From assembly GCA_032719365.1 (NCBI GenBank), contig CM064871.1, positions 25,765,566-25,829,565 on the forward strand: a stretch of 64,000 bases of DNA, written 5' to 3'. The position numbers and the translations under genes are program-made. Below the pieces are notes generated by a model, which searched no databases, was not told the origin of the DNA, and saw only the letters and a program-made list of their open reading frames with translations. Below, one piece after another: positions 33,532 to 47,394 of this stretch. Every line of letters begins with the position of its first letter. The stretch's first letter is position 1. The DNA is from Prinsepia uniflora. Taxonomy: Eukaryota > Streptophyta > Magnoliopsida > Rosales > Rosaceae.

Positions 33532-35793
33532 ATTGCTGGTGGATGAGGATGAACCTCACTTCATTTGTCTCCCGCTAATAATGCTTTCTTGAATCCCAGG
33601 TGGTTTGGTAGACTCGATAAACCTAGAATATCGAAGTAGCTGCTCATTCATTTTATTGCGTCAATCAATATTTTCGCACATATTATGTCACGCAATTAGA
33701 AAAATAAGTTATACTTGTATATGTAATATTATCAAATCTCACATTAGTGACACTCTTCTTATGCAAACTACTCTTTCGATTTATTTAATTATCATTATTA
33801 TAATCGAAAACTGTTTAAATCTTAAATCCTCATTCCAAGATATCGTTAAGTAAATAATATGATAAAGAACATTCAGTCATCTATATCTATCAATTAGAAG
33901 ATCGGTTCTTCATAAGGATCTTAATTGTTATTGAAATTGTTGGTTTATTTCATACATATAAATAACAAAACGATGTTCAATTTTGTTGACTTTTTATGGA
34001 CATAATCTTGAAATAATGATTTTAAAAATAAACTATTTCAATTATGATATTATATACAAAAATAATTCGATAAATAAATAAAATGATACAAAAAAAAATA
34101 TCACATAAATATTATCCTATTTATATATAAATATAAATATGACAATATTTTGAAAAATGAGACCGTAAACATCACTATACTAAATGCTAAGTGCCATTAT
34201 AAAAAGAATAATTAATAAATTCTGCTTGATTTGACGAGTTATGTATTAATTAGGCGTAGATGGCCCTGGATTCTAGACGAGGACTTTGAGAAACACTCCC
34301 CAAACCCAAAGGCTAATTAAATGCCACATAAGAAATTGATAAAATGGCTTTCTTCGATGCGCGTCCTATTATTTACCTAATCGTGGAATCATCATAGTAC
34401 GTATTAAACTTTTACCGTGCCCTTTTGAAAGCAGACAGTAGTGGTGCCACCACTCACCACTTCAATCTTTGTCATCCTCCATGTATCCCTGTAACGTTTA
34501 TATGCTCCCTTCCCTTCACACCTTATCTGATTTTATCTTATTTACCACAAAACAAAAACCCAAAGAAATATATATATATATATATATATATATGTGTTGC
34601 TAAACAAAGCTCCAACATGGTGAACCCAGGCGATATCCCTACTGAGTTCCTTATTTTCTACCATATATGAAGAATGTGGACGTCAAATCGGCTATATTCA
34701 CACAGGAAAAAGATAAAGATTTTTTTAAAATTCTAATTAACTAAAAAATTTATCAAACTTTTTTGAATTAAATTATTTTCAATTTTATTTGTATTATATC
34801 AATCCAAATAATAATATGGAGATGGTATATACAACTCATGCTAGCTCCTTTGCGGGATTAGAAATAAAATAAAATCAAACCTGACTCATAAATTAATAAA
34901 TAAATAAAAAGGACATTTATTTTTTCCATAAAAATAATGGAGGTATGACTTATGAGGGTGATGCAGACTGCGGTCTCAATTACACGTCAAACTATGGAGT
35001 TGGACACGAAATGTGTCCTGAGGTGGTGATAACTGATAAGAACAAATGTCGATACCACCTTTGCCAAACTTTCTTTACGTTTTTTTTTTTCTTTACTTTC
35101 TTGGTTGTCCTTTCCTTAAGCGGTACGCCTGTACCGCTTGCGCTTGAATTCAGGCAAATCTCGATCGAATTTTGACTTTTTTAGTAGTAAAAAGAAATAT
35201 CTCGTACGTGTTACCAATTATTGTGATACAATTAAATTTTAGAAATGTTTTTTGTTGGAAGAGAATAACGTGAAATCAATACAAAAACAAAGACATAATA
35301 ATTTTTTGCGTACGCAATTCTTTAGCTGTAATATAAATATCGTTCTCACAATATATATATACACATCATCTAATGAACAACTTCTCATTTAATATTTGGT
35401 ATTTTACATCTCATAAAATACGTTACACTCCTATTTTTCTATTTTTATAATACGTCAACTGAATATATATATATATATATAATATCTCACACTTTGTATT
35501 GGAATATTTAGAATCATAAAATCATTTGATTACGAAAACATTTGAAAAAATATTATTATAGAAAGAAGGAAAGAATGATATCATAAATGTTTTACGAAAA
35601 TAAGTGGGGTATATTAGTAAATTCCCTCATTGTCTTCCCTCTACAAATACAAATCACTTGGAGAAAGAAGGTGGCCACATTCATTAATTCCAACCGGCCG
35701 CAGCTTCACTTAATTAGAGAAACCAAAAGAAAAACACAGAAACCTTCTTGCAACTACTCTTCACTTCTCTTCTCAGTTTTGAACCCCAAAACC
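33532..35793. other. AT-rich intergenic region and HMT promoter/5' UTR
   Basis: No gene is supported in the first 2 kb. A TA microsatellite lies at 34568-34593 and another TA-rich run at about 35464-35484. The last ~150 bp before the HMT start are less AT-rich and contain a weak TATA-like 'ctacaaatacaaat' near 35640, so transcription probably starts around 35665-35680 (inference). Confidence 0.5.
34568..34593. repeat. TA dinucleotide microsatellite
   Basis: An uninterrupted TA run of about 26 bp, roughly 1.2 kb upstream of the HMT start codon. Confidence 0.9.
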
Positions 35794-38260
35794 ATGGGTC
35801 TAGGAAGCCAGGAAACGTCGTCGTTTCTATCCCATTTTCTCGAAAGTTGTGGCGGCTATGCTGTTCTTGATGGTGGGTTTGCCACCGAGCTTGAACGACA
35901 TGGAGCTGACCTCAACGACCCTCTATGGAGCGCCAAATGCCTTATCAGCTCGCCTCACCTTGTTAGAAGGGTACTTCAGTCAATTCAATCTACAATTAAT
36001 TATTATTACTATTATTGTTATCAACTTTACATTTGTTCTTTGGACATTTGTTGGGGCGTTTATAATTTTTTTTTCTTTGGATATATCATTTGTTTGTTCT
36101 TCATGTCAAAAGAAATTTACAGCCATTGTTATCCATTGCCCTTTTTTATCATAATTTTCTCCTTTTATCTTTTTATTTATTTTTATGTACGTCTTCCAAT
36201 AATTTATATACATATACCACGTCTTCCAATATATATATATATATATTATTAAATATGAAATTGAGTCATCCTAGCTTGTACCATATATATATATAGTTAG
36301 TGAAGCACGTCGGCTGTGGCAAATCACAAGCGTCCAACTCAAATCGTCTCATTTTCTGATACAACTCCGTCGAGCTTTTCATGACACCTGTCTTCTTCAT
36401 GCAACAGTGATATAATACAAAATATGGCGTCACAAAAAATCTTATCAATCATATGTAGATTATATCAAGGTGGCATAAAATGCGTCGTCTACAAGTCCAA
36501 AATTGTGTTTCATATCATTTTCAGAGAGTTGGTGTGCAGCACGAACACGAAAATGGTGTTTCTGTACTTTGTAAATTTGTTTGAGGTTTTGATAGAGACA
36601 CAAAATTCTCACCGTATAAGCTTAAATAATTAACTCTTTATATTATGTTTTTGTCGTCGTTGAAATTAAAATAGTTTTCTTAATGCATCAAAGAACAAAA
36701 ACGAAAAGCAATTAACATTTCGAAGAAGTCTTATTTTTCTGCATTAACTTGATTGGAAAAAACGCAGGTACACTTGGACTACCTTGATGCTGGTGCAAAC
36801 ATCATAACAACCGCGTCTTATCAGGTAATTAATTAATTTATTTATCCCACGTAAGAATGTGCATAATTGGTCTTGTTGTTGTTAAAACTCTAGAACAGAA
36901 CATCGTTATATGAAACGGAGTTATAATGTTGTTGTTTCTTTGTTACAGGCCACCATTCAGGGTTTTGAGGCCAAAGGTTTCTCTAGAGAAGAGGCCAAAG
37001 ACTTGCTTAGGAAAAGTGTTGAAATTGCAATCGAGGCACGAGAGATTTATTACGATAAGTTTGGATCAAGACGTCCGGTTCTAGTCGCAGCATCTGTGGG
37101 CAGCTATGGGGCTTACATGGCTGATGGTTCCGAATATAGGTAAGTGATCGATGATTGATGAACTTGATCAGCCATTCGTAAATGTTTTTGATGGGATATT
37201 TCTTCTTGTACGTTGTTTATATGAGCATTATTGATGTCGATTTCGGGTTCATTTAATTTATTTTGGCCGGATTCTTGTTATGCAGCGGAGACTATGGTGA
37301 CGCGGTCACCATTGAAACATTGAAGGATTTCCACAGGGAAAGGGTGCAGATTCTGGCCAACTCCGGTGCTGATCTGATCGCATTTGAGACCACTCCAAAT
37401 AAGATCGAAGCGAAGGTATTTTCCCTCAATTTGGAGATGGATGCATAGTTGCTTCATTTACAAGTTGTTCTATGAGCTGGCCGGTGGAGTCATGGTCACA
37501 CTAAGTTAAATCTTAAATGTGATTCATATTGCAGGCATATGCTGAGCTTCTTGAGGAACAAGGAACAGACATTCCAGCCTGGTTTTCCTTCAACTCCAAG
37601 GACGGAATCAATGTTGTCAGCGGAGATTCCATCTCCGAATGTGCCTCCATTGCAGATTCATGTAAACAAGTTGTTGCTGTCGGAATCAACTGCACACCTC
37701 CAAGATTCATCCACGGCCTTGTCTCATCAATTACACAGGTATAATCTTCAATCATTGAATCATTTAATTTAATTTGTAAACACTTCATTAATTAGCATCC
37801 CCTTAATTAACCTCTTCCCATCGCTTTCCACTGCCTATGTGGGTGTGTCTGATTGGCAGGTGACAAGCAAACCAATAGTGATCTATCCTAACAGTGGTGA
37901 GACGTATGATGGTCACACCAAGCAGTGGGTGGTGAGTCGGCTTATGTTGTCAGCCTATGAATCAGTTGGTCTTGAATTGTTCTGCGGACAGTGATCAATT
38001 TTTATGTTTGTAGTGTTGGCGAAATTAAAAAGTGTGAATTGATGTTTGGATTGCAGAAATCAACGGGTGTGGTTGATGAAGAGTTTGCAGAGGTAGGCAT
38101 TGACAAGTGGCGCGAGACCGGGGCCCGTATATTCGGAGGGTGCTGCAGGACTACTCCAAATACTATCAGAGCCATATCTAAGGCTCTCTCCTCCAACAAG
38201 TCTGCTACAATCAACAGTGACCGAGTTTACAGAGAGACCGAGATATGTAAATATTTCTAA
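35794..38260 (+). CDS. HMT: Homocysteine S-methyltransferase, seven exons
   Basis: HMT transfers a methyl group from S-methylmethionine (or S-adenosylmethionine) to homocysteine, giving methionine; it works in the cytosol in the plant SMM cycle. Exons are 35794-35970, 36768-36824, 36949-37139, 37286-37415, 37535-37738, 37860-37931 and 38057-38260. All six introns are GT-AG and the reading frame is continuous for 344 residues, within the usual 325-350. Family motifs are present: DGGFATEL (26-33), 'TASYQATI' (75-82), FETTPNK (175-181), GINCTPP (235-241) and GGCCRTTP (304-311). Cys238, Cys306 and Cys307 are the three expected zinc ligands. The start MGLGSQ and overall wording look most like the HMT3 branch, but the paralogue call needs a tree. 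It is the only intact cellular gene here. Intron 1 (797 bp) is the longest. Confidence 0.96.
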
Positions 38261-38271
38261 TATCCGCTATG

Positions 38272-38277
38272 AATAAA
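38272..38277 (+). terminator. Poly(A) signal of HMT
   Basis: AATAAA lies 12 bases after the stop codon. This is close, so the 3' UTR may extend to later weaker signals. Confidence 0.55.
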
Positions 38278-40714
38278 AGCTCTGTAATCTGGTCCTTCCT
38301 CTTTTCCGTTGTTTCTGTAACTCGGAGGAAGTAGTAAAAAACGTCAACATGGTGAGGCTGTTCCTAAATAACTGTCAGTCAGTGCTTATTAATCTCTAGG
38401 GTAAAATTTACTGGCAATCTTTGAGGTTTGAGTTCGTTCTGTTGCAATCCTACATTTCGAAGATTATCTTCGAACCGGAACCGGTCGAGCTGAACCCGGC
38501 AAGTTCAGTAACCAATCTGATCTAGCCTAAACCGCGAATTCGGTTAATCAATATGATCGATTTTGAAGGAAACCGGTTAGGTTTTGGTTTAGCAAATGAA
38601 AGATTACAGGAAACAACTTCAATTTGAGCTCAATTCTGAATTCGAATTAAGGTCTATGATGCGTATAAGCAATTAAAAGAAGGGGAAAAATCGAATTCGG
38701 GTGGCACAGATGTAATTAGATGTTTTGTATTTGTTAAAAAAAGAAGGAAAAAACATGGGAAATTGACAAAATTAGGTGGTCCGGTAAAAAAGTACTCAAA
38801 AATAGGGACTCCTACACTATTTTTTACAAATCTAGACACTATATATATACATATATATATACCTTATGGTAACCTTATAGCCAAAACTTAGAGAATTAAA
38901 CCCTAAATCCTAAAACCAACTCCTCTCAGCTGTTTCCTTCTCACCCTAAATCCTAAACATGACACCTCTCAGTCACATCTTTCTCTTTGTTCACCCTAAA
39001 TCCTAAACCCAACTCCTTCCAGCTATATCCTTGTCTTTGACATACCCCAACAGTCAAGCATACAACATCAGCCGCTTCCTTCTCATCACTAATTTAGGTC
39101 AAATTTCATTATCTCCTCTCCAACTGAAGACCGAGGTAATTTTCATCTGATAAGCCGTTGACAAATCTAGAAACTTTATCTAGACTGGTGAGTCTTCTAT
39201 CTTGGGGATTATTCCCGTTTTTCATTTGGGGGTTTCATATGGTGTGGAGTTGCAAATTTTGGATCAATAAATGACTTCATTTGTCTCTTTACCAAAATTT
39301 TCTTCTTGGTTCGATCAGTCAATATCGATCTCCCTTTCAGTTTCTTTTTATAAGAACACGTATGTTTTGGGTTATTATCAGTTGAGAATAATCGGATCTA
39401 ATTTTACACTATTAATCCGATTTTTTTCTTTGTTATTATTGTTTTTTTTCTTTTACGATTGTGTCTTTCTTTAATGTTTTTCTCATTGTCATGTAACAAT
39501 CTTAAAAGTGGTAACTGATATACTAGTTTGATGTGGAACATATGTCATGTACAATGCATTTGTCTTGGTAAGGTGTCATTGAATCATCGTAGGAAACTCA
39601 TTGACTGAAAGTCATATAGAAGGCATTACATTCTCTGTTTTTCGTTGGTTTTTGGGAGTGTTTGGTGGAATTAAATAATTTGATGATGCAATGCAAGTTT
39701 TTTTGCGAAATGGGGCTGTATGGGTGTGAGCCAATTGTTTATACTTATGGTTACATTGCTTGTGTGAGAAGGGTGGGTAGGTCATGATTTAGGGTTTTAC
39801 AAGGTGAATTGATGCCATCATTTTAGGTTTTCCTTGTATCATGTGGATTCTAATTAAATGTACTATTTCCTTCCTAAAAAAACCGATGATACAAACTAGT
39901 TATCTCGATGATCTATATATTAGTAGGTCTTTCTTTTTTTACTAGGCAATATCAGTACTCTAAAAATTGAAACTAAGTATGTGGAATGGTTTGGAAACAC
40001 TTGTAGGGCATAATGACAGGGAAAAACAGGCACCTATGTTTGTTTTGGTTGTGTCCTAGCGTGACTCGATTAGGTTCAAATAGTATCCTTATAGTTTGAT
40101 AGTGTTCTCATATTCTAATAGTGCTCTCATAATCCGACAATGTCTTCATAGTCTAATAGTATCCTCATGGTTAGATAATGTCCTGATATTGAAGCATCGA
40201 ATTCATTTGTTGATTGATTGATTATGCAGGTTAAGTATTAATTATAATCTAGTCATACCAGAGGAGAAATTTTTTGCAACAAAGGTACAATGTCTTTGTC
40301 AGACTAGGAGATGCATGAAACTGATAAAAGATAAACTTAGGGTCGATGGATTGGTTCAGTTTTAGGCCACTTTTTTTGGTCATCTCATGGGTATAGATGC
40401 CCTAGAGTGGAGCCATGCCATAGTGCATGGACTGTTGCTATGCAAGATAATGGGCACTCGACTGCAATAATCTAATAGGGTGTCGTTTTTTACTTGGTGG
40501 ACGTGTGAAGCAGTTCACAAGTAGAGATTTCTGGTAGGCTGCTAAGATGATGCATTTCTTTACATGTTTTTTTGGTGGTGCCATTAGGTTTTGCAATCTG
40601 TACTTTTGTAATATGGGAATGTATTCTGTTCAATTACTGCCATTAATCTCAATTGTCATTTCCTTCATTCGTAATATTCTCGTGCTTGGTACTGCTGTTG
40701 AAAAATATACCTCG
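38278..40714. other. Intergenic region, no gene recognised
   Basis: AT-rich sequence with only short open frames. At 38901-39040 a 'ccctaaatcctaaa' block is repeated three times, 43 and 50 bp apart (telo-box-like). A degenerate ~20-bp repeat with 'tcctcatagtctaatagt'-type units lies at about 40078-40190 and resembles, in reverse, parts of the 88-bp satellite at 46145-46830. No conserved protein motif was seen. Confidence 0.55.
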
Positions 40715-41364
40715 TGTAACACCTCGAATATTCGAGAAAATAAAAAATGACCATTTTGCCCCTACAAGTCAAAGTGTTGACTTTTGACCAAAAAAATCAA
40801 AGTGTTGACTTTTGATCGGAACATCTTCTAAAAACTTCAAAATGACCGTTATGAAGGTCCCGGGCTTCTAACGACTAGAAATTTGGAAAGAAAGGTAAAT
40901 TTGGAAAAAAAATTAAAGAATAATGACCATTTTTCCCTTTAAAGGTCAAATAGTTGACTTTTCAATCTGGATGTTGGTTGGACATTCTGTGAAGACGATT
41001 GTGAAGGTGTTGAGGGCCAAAAGGTGTTGAGGGCATTTTGGTAATTATGGAGCAATGGGTACTTTGGTCATTTCACATTGAAATATTTGTGAAGCGTGAC
41101 ACTTGTCCAGAGAATTCTGGACCTTTCCTCCCATTTCATCTCCACCAACTTTCTCCCTTATTTATATGCTGGTATGGCTACGCGGATGGGAACTAAGCTG
41201 ATTATATTTAAAAGCCATTTTTCTCCCATATATGTGATATCTCGGTCCATTTTTCTCCCATAATCAGATATCCCATATATGGTTCTTTTGGAGATTATAT
41301 TTATATCTCCACCAACTTTCTCCCATACGGGCCATACTAACTTTCCTCCCATTTCATCTCCACC
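40715..41364 (+). mobile_element. Diverged LTR start fragment G, plus strand
   Basis: Starts 'tgtaacacctcgaatattcg' and has the 'gttgacttttgacc' modules and a partial 'gtgacacttgtcc' palindrome near 41095, all typical of the long-LTR family. It is strongly diverged and stops at the junction with minus-strand LTR H. Confidence 0.6.
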
Positions 41365-43966
41365 AACATATATACATATAATCACACAACCAATCCTGTC
41401 ACGGTTTCCAAAGCTATGTGCGTGCTACCCGGGGTCTCAAAACCAAGTCTCTCAAGGTCCAAGGTCAATGTTCGTAGACTAATGACCCTCCATGAGGTTA
41501 TGATACAAGCCTTTCTAAGAATAAGGCACCCAACGGGAGCGACTCCACTCAATCAGTGCTCTGTGACTACTCCGGTGTCCACCCAGGCCAGCGACCCTCC
41601 CCGGAGGAGATAATTCAAGTAAAGGAAGATATATGAATATATATACATATAAATATAGAAAACATCCTTAAAACCTTTCAAAGGATTCATGCCATTCATA
41701 TACATATAGAAAACATCCTTAGAATCTTTCAAGGGTTCATGCCCGGTTCCCATAACCCGTCATGATCCATAAAAACCTTTCAAGGGTTCATGCCGGTTCC
41801 CATAAACGGTCATGAACCTGGAAATCCATTAGGGTCCCCGACCCGAAATCATAAATGTAAAGTAACTGGGTCTCGTGCCCGAACATATGACTCAACGGGG
41901 CATCGTGCCCGATATCTCAGGGTCAGTCACGACTCCGATCGTAGTGATGTGTGCAACCATCCATCCAGGACCGCCCTCAATCTTGGTATGTCGTCTTGAA
42001 CGTATCGACCGACGCGACCCCCACAAGATCATGGTGCACCCATCACCGATCGATATCCTAAACCGTCAGCACTCCGAAATCGAGCCTCCATCGGCTGCCC
42101 GACCACAGATCGTGCATCGTGACCTCTCCGGAAGGAACACATCCCAGTCTGGAGGCGAGCGTCGTATCGTCTGTCGCCGTGCACATAACACTCGCCACGA
42201 CCACGATTCAGACCCGTAGGTCACCAATAGGGTCATATGCCCGAGAAAAAATCAAATGGGTCTCATGTCTGAGTTTATCCTTTTGAGATCCAAAACCATT
42301 TCATAGAACCCAACAAGAAAGTACAATCCCGTATTGGCACCGTATAAGGCCGAAACCTCGAAATACGTGCCAATACGTAACCACATTAAAATGCACTCAT
42401 GGAATCACTAAACAAGTATTAAAACATATAATAAACATTTATGCATGCACCAATTTAGAAAACAAGATCCACTCACAGACCGTCCGAGCTGCCGCCTCGA
42501 TACGCGTGCCATAAGGCTCTCCCGAGCCAATCGTCGTCATCGGGACCTCCAAACCTGTCCAAATCATAATAGAGGGTTATAACTACTTAAATAACCCCTC
42601 ACTAAAGTCCCGTAATTTTCTGGAATTTTTAATCGATCCTAAATCTTCGGACACCCCGAAACCTATCGAAACGATGTCCGATTGACACGAAACCAGTCCC
42701 AAAATGTTTGTTACATTGAATATATGATTTCTTGTGTTGAACACTTCCCCAAAATATGGGCCACGTTCCCCGACAACCTCCCGCGCATGGGCCTCACGCG
42801 CCAGGGCACTATACACGCGTCTTTAAGCTCTGGCCGATTCGAACCGGCCGGTTCGGTCCATCCTCTGGAACTGGACCGGCATGACCGGTCCAGGGTCCTA
42901 TCCTTCTATTTTTTCGTCCTTTTTCGTCCTTTTTCTTCCTTATTTCCACCAATCTTCCTAAATATGTTATATGAATCTAAATATAAGAATTAAAACATCA
43001 AGAACCTACACAAAACCCACAGTCCGATCATCTTTCTCACGGTTCAAAAATCCAGAATTTCCCCAGGGTTTCTCAGCCTCTAACTGCCACCAAAACCACC
43101 CTAACACGTCCCTAGCAACCTAACACACCCATTATGAATACCTAAAACCGTCCTTAACGTAAGAAATAAAAAATCAAGAAGATTGGGCAAAACCGATACC
43201 TGTCGGGTTTTTCCTCCTCCACTCCACCATCCACGGAGGTTCAGGCTGTCCTGCAGCCTCCACCAGTCCTCGGTCTCTCTCTGCCTCCATCTCAGTTTGA
43301 ACCAAGTGAAGGGGAATGGTTTGGGTTGTTCAGAGGTGAAGAAATGGTGAGATCGGGTTTGAGTTTTGTGTTTGCACGAACAAAAGGAAGGGATGATATG
43401 CATGAAGGTATAAGGATGCCTGTGGATGAGTGACACTTGTCACTCATCCAATGGGCAGGAACTAAATATCTAGGGTCCACTAGGATACAAAAGTTAAGTA
43501 GCTTCGTAAAACGTGCATAGTGCAATCGAACTTCCGTGACTCATAACTTCCCTGTTCGAAGTCCGATTTCAGTGTGCCGCCTGCCTACGGATTTGTATCG
43601 TCCCGATTTACTTAACGGTCCTCGACTCTCGGCCATCGGACCTCCCAAGTCAAAAGTCAACTATTTGCCCCCTTTTTATCAAATTACCAAAACACCCTTG
43701 AACTTCCGAACGTCGTAACTTTTCCCTCGAATGTCAGAATCGAATGTGCCACCTGTCTATGAACTCGTGACGTCCCAAACTATATCACAGTAATCAGCCA
43801 AAGTCCATTTGACCGTCAAAATGAAAAGTCAACGGTTTACCCACGCTCAGGGGCAAAACAGTCATTTTGCATCGTTCGTCTGATTTCGCCCAACTAATCA
43901 CGGATTAACCTCACTAATCATGATTAGTCACTAATCTAATCTTGGAATTCGAAATGGGTCATTACA
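41365..43966 (-). mobile_element. Long LTR fragment H, minus strand
   Basis: Ends 'cgaaatgggtcattaca' at 43966. It has a perfect palindrome (43424-43449), a donor-side motif near 42467-42478 and two U3 modules. The left end starts inside the LTR, upstream of the acceptor-side arm, so the LTR end is missing. Confidence 0.85.
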
Positions 43967-46144
43967 GTAGATCCGAATTTCAAAATAACGTGTTGGTTAG
44001 GAAGAACGCATATTGGATTGAAAGTATTTAGATAAAGATTTTAACTAATAAATTGACAGTTTTCTTCAAGGAAATTAGTGATTGCGTAATGGTACGTTTT
44101 CCAAGGTTGAATGGAAATTGTGTTATGATTATAAGTAGAGGTTTAAAATGATAATGGGGTTTCATGACGTTAGGTTGGATTGGAAATTTTTTTGGAAATC
44201 ATAATTTGGCTTTTAGGAAATAATTCAGAAAATACATTTTACATATAAAAAATTTGGTTTGATTTGAAATACAAGCCCGAGGTTTTGGTTATCGAAATAC
44301 TTTTTGAGCTTAAATTCGGAATTTAAAATATGAAAAAAATTAATATAATGATGATAATGTTATGTTGACATATGTTGCTGATATAGCATGAATGAAAATG
44401 TATACATATGATACGGCATGATGCTATATTATTGATGATGTTGAGCATATAATTATGATAATGACATAACGATGATGATGAAATGATACCATGATAATAG
44501 TATGGTGGTATGATTGCATGATGACATGATATTATATGATAAAATGAATATATAATGATGACATGATGATATTAATGCTGATATATATGATGATATGATG
44601 CCATGAGGTGATGATGTGAGTTGATATGAAGTTATGAGTGTGTGAGCTGATTATGAACAGTCAGAAACGTCGAGCTAGGGCCTCTTTCCTGAAACTGGTG
44701 TGATGTGAGTAACCACTCAGACGTCAAGTTAGGCTTCGGTTCCTGAGTGGATGATGGTTGGTTAGTCTCAGATGTTAAACTACGCTCCGGTTCCTAAGAC
44801 TAGTATGCGAAGCTTCCTGGCATTTAACCATGGTTCTTTTAAGGCTGTTCGTGTCCCTGGCTTCTCCTAGGCTCGAAAGGAGAAGATTGAACGCAGGGAA
44901 GTCCCTGGAATAAATCATGTAACCATGACTGTAGCTCAAGAGTTGGGACTAAGCTGTCGAGGTGAGTTTATCTTGTTTTAAGTCCATAGATCTTCTTTTG
45001 GATACTTTTAGATGATGATAGACGATTAAAGTAGGTAAAACGAACGTGAAAATTGGGTTTTAGAATCGGGTCACGATTGTGGGTTAGGCGACCCGAATCG
45101 CAGACCCGACTGGAGGTCAAGAATAAGTGCAGGTGCGACTGCACACGCGTGAAGGCCACTTGCTGGGACCTTTCGCCGGCGTGTGTGCGGCCCCTCGCCA
45201 TCCGGCCAACATGAAAGTTGATTGGTTTTCCATTTTGAATAGAATGGTACAATTTTGGAATTTAATAGATATCCTTAAGAGGCAGTTTCAGACGTAAGTT
45301 TATTTTATGCATGTATTCTATTTATGATTCTAAATTTAAGATATTGTTGAATATCTTGAGGAAATTAAGAAGGGTTAAAGTGGATGATTAATTTCAGTAG
45401 TAAAATGGATGGATGAAACGAGAAAAGGTTGATGTAAATTATGAATCTATAATCCTAAAGAATTCTAGAAAAATGAAATGATTATACTTAAAGTTAGTAA
45501 CCATTTATGTTCTTCATGTAATAAGAATTATAGACTGTTATGTTACATTGGACTTTAGTACTTATAAGGGTAAGTATAAATAGAAAATCCTATGAAGAAA
45601 CTAAGGAAATTTGGTTACATAAATGATATGTATATTTCCATATAATTAGACTTGTATGTTGATAATTAGCTATGTGTGTTGTTTTATGAACATTTTAAGG
45701 AGTATAACATGATGTTAATTAATTGTGCGCAAGGACTTGTTCGCAATTGGGTATTTTTGACAACAATAACATGAAGTTATAAATATACGATGAATTTGCG
45801 AAGGATAGGATTAAAGGAATCTTTAATAGTAAGTACACATATGTTGTTAAGGACTTTTTATTTATTTATTTGTTCTTGGAAAACAACAAAAATTGTCAAG
45901 TTATAAAATAGAATGAAGGGTTAATTACGAGGGGAAGTTAGTGATTTTTCCACTAGTTGACGGGTTTAATGGGATGGACGTGGGCAGTAACCCCGTAAGG
46001 TGGAATTAATTTGGTTTATATAATAAAGGTTTGAATCGGGTTAAAATTTGTAAGATCGCTTATCTGCCAAGAGGTTGTCAGACGGAAGCAAAATCAGTCC
46101 AGCTTTTATGATAATTAGGGACAGGTCTTATCACCTCGTGTGAG
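43967..46144 (+). other. Unclassified repeat sequence, possibly a highly diverged LTR
   Basis: AT-rich, with an ATGATG low-complexity stretch (44340-44640) and three imperfect ~55-60-bp units containing 'ggttcctga' (44660-44810). Near 46080-46133 'gtcagacggaagca...tagggacaggtcttatca' resembles the end of the long LTR. An intact start was not found. No coding region is supported. Confidence 0.4.
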
Positions 46145-46830
46145 TGAGAAAACATAGAAATATCATTAGTCAGACTATGCAGACACTCTTGGACTATAAG
46201 GATAGCAAGTTGCATCCTATGATAAAAATCCATGAGAAAATATAAAAATTTCATTTAACAGACTATAAGGACACTACCAAACTATGTGGACAACGACTTG
46301 CATCCTTTGATAAAAATCCATGAGAAACCATAGAAATATCACTCGATAGACTATCAAGACACTATCAGACTATGAGGACAGCAAGTTGCATCCTATGATA
46401 AAAATCCATGAGAAAATATAGATATTTCACTGAACAGACTATGAGGGCACTACCAGACTATGATAATAGCAAGTTGCATCCTCTGATAAAAATCTATGAG
46501 AAAACATAGAAATATCACTGGATAGACTATGAGGACACTATCAAACTATTCGGACACCAAGTTACATCCTATGATAAAATATAGAAATTTCACTGAATAG
46601 ACTATGAGGACAGCAAGTTGCATCCTCTGATAAAAATCCATTTGAAAATATAGAAATTTCACTGAACAGATTACGAGGACACTACCAAACTATGAGGACA
46701 ACAAGTTGCCTCTTCTGATAAAATCCATGAGAAAACATAGAAATATCACTGAATAGACAATGAAGACACTATTAGACTATGAGGACAACAAATTGCATCC
46801 CCTAATAAAAATCCATGAGAAAGCATTGAG
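46145..46830. repeat. 88-bp satellite with dimeric higher-order pattern
   Basis: The landmark 'agttgcatcct' (with variants) recurs at 46209, 46297, 46385, 46473, 46561, 46617, 46705 and 46792, an 88-bp step except for one shortened 56-bp unit. Two unit types alternate: 'acatagaaatatcact' and 'aatatagaaatttcact'. No gene lies inside. Confidence 0.9.
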
Positions 46831-46836
46831 GCAACA

Positions 46837-47394
46837 TGCAACAACCCGTCCCGAGTCTATGGGATTAATTAAGGACTAATTGAGGATTATCGTGACTAAT
46901 CGGGAATTAGTCGAGGATTTTCGGACGGTCGATGTAAAATGGCGATTTTGCCCCGAGAATGGGCAAGATTTTAACTTTTGACTCAGGAGGTCAAATGCAC
47001 GAGGACCAAGGACCATTACGTAGATCGAGACAATACAAGTTTGTCAACAGGCGGCACATTGAATTCCAACGTCGTGCATGAAAGTTATGATTCACAAAAG
47101 GAAATTAGTACTATTCATGCATACCGAGAAATTGTACAATTGGCAAATTTGGGTTGGGTAAAATATCTAGGTGGACCACTTGATGAGTGACAAGTGTCAC
47201 CCATCTGATTGGCCCATATACCCATGTTTTTGGGATCCCATTTAGTTCATCTTTATCCTTTGTTTTGTGTTACCCGAAAACCCAAAAAAACCTACCCCAA
47301 AACCCAAAAAAACCTACCCCAAAACCTACATCCATCTCCTCTAATATTCATCATTTGCTATTGGTGTGAACATGAGAGTGAGAGAGTGGACTAA
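46837..47394 (+). mobile_element. Diverged LTR start fragment J, plus strand
   Basis: Starts 'tgcaacaacccgtcccgag' and contains the palindrome (about 47181-47206, 'gatgagtgacaagtgtcac') and one U3 module. It is cut by the next LTR start at 47395. Confidence 0.7.
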
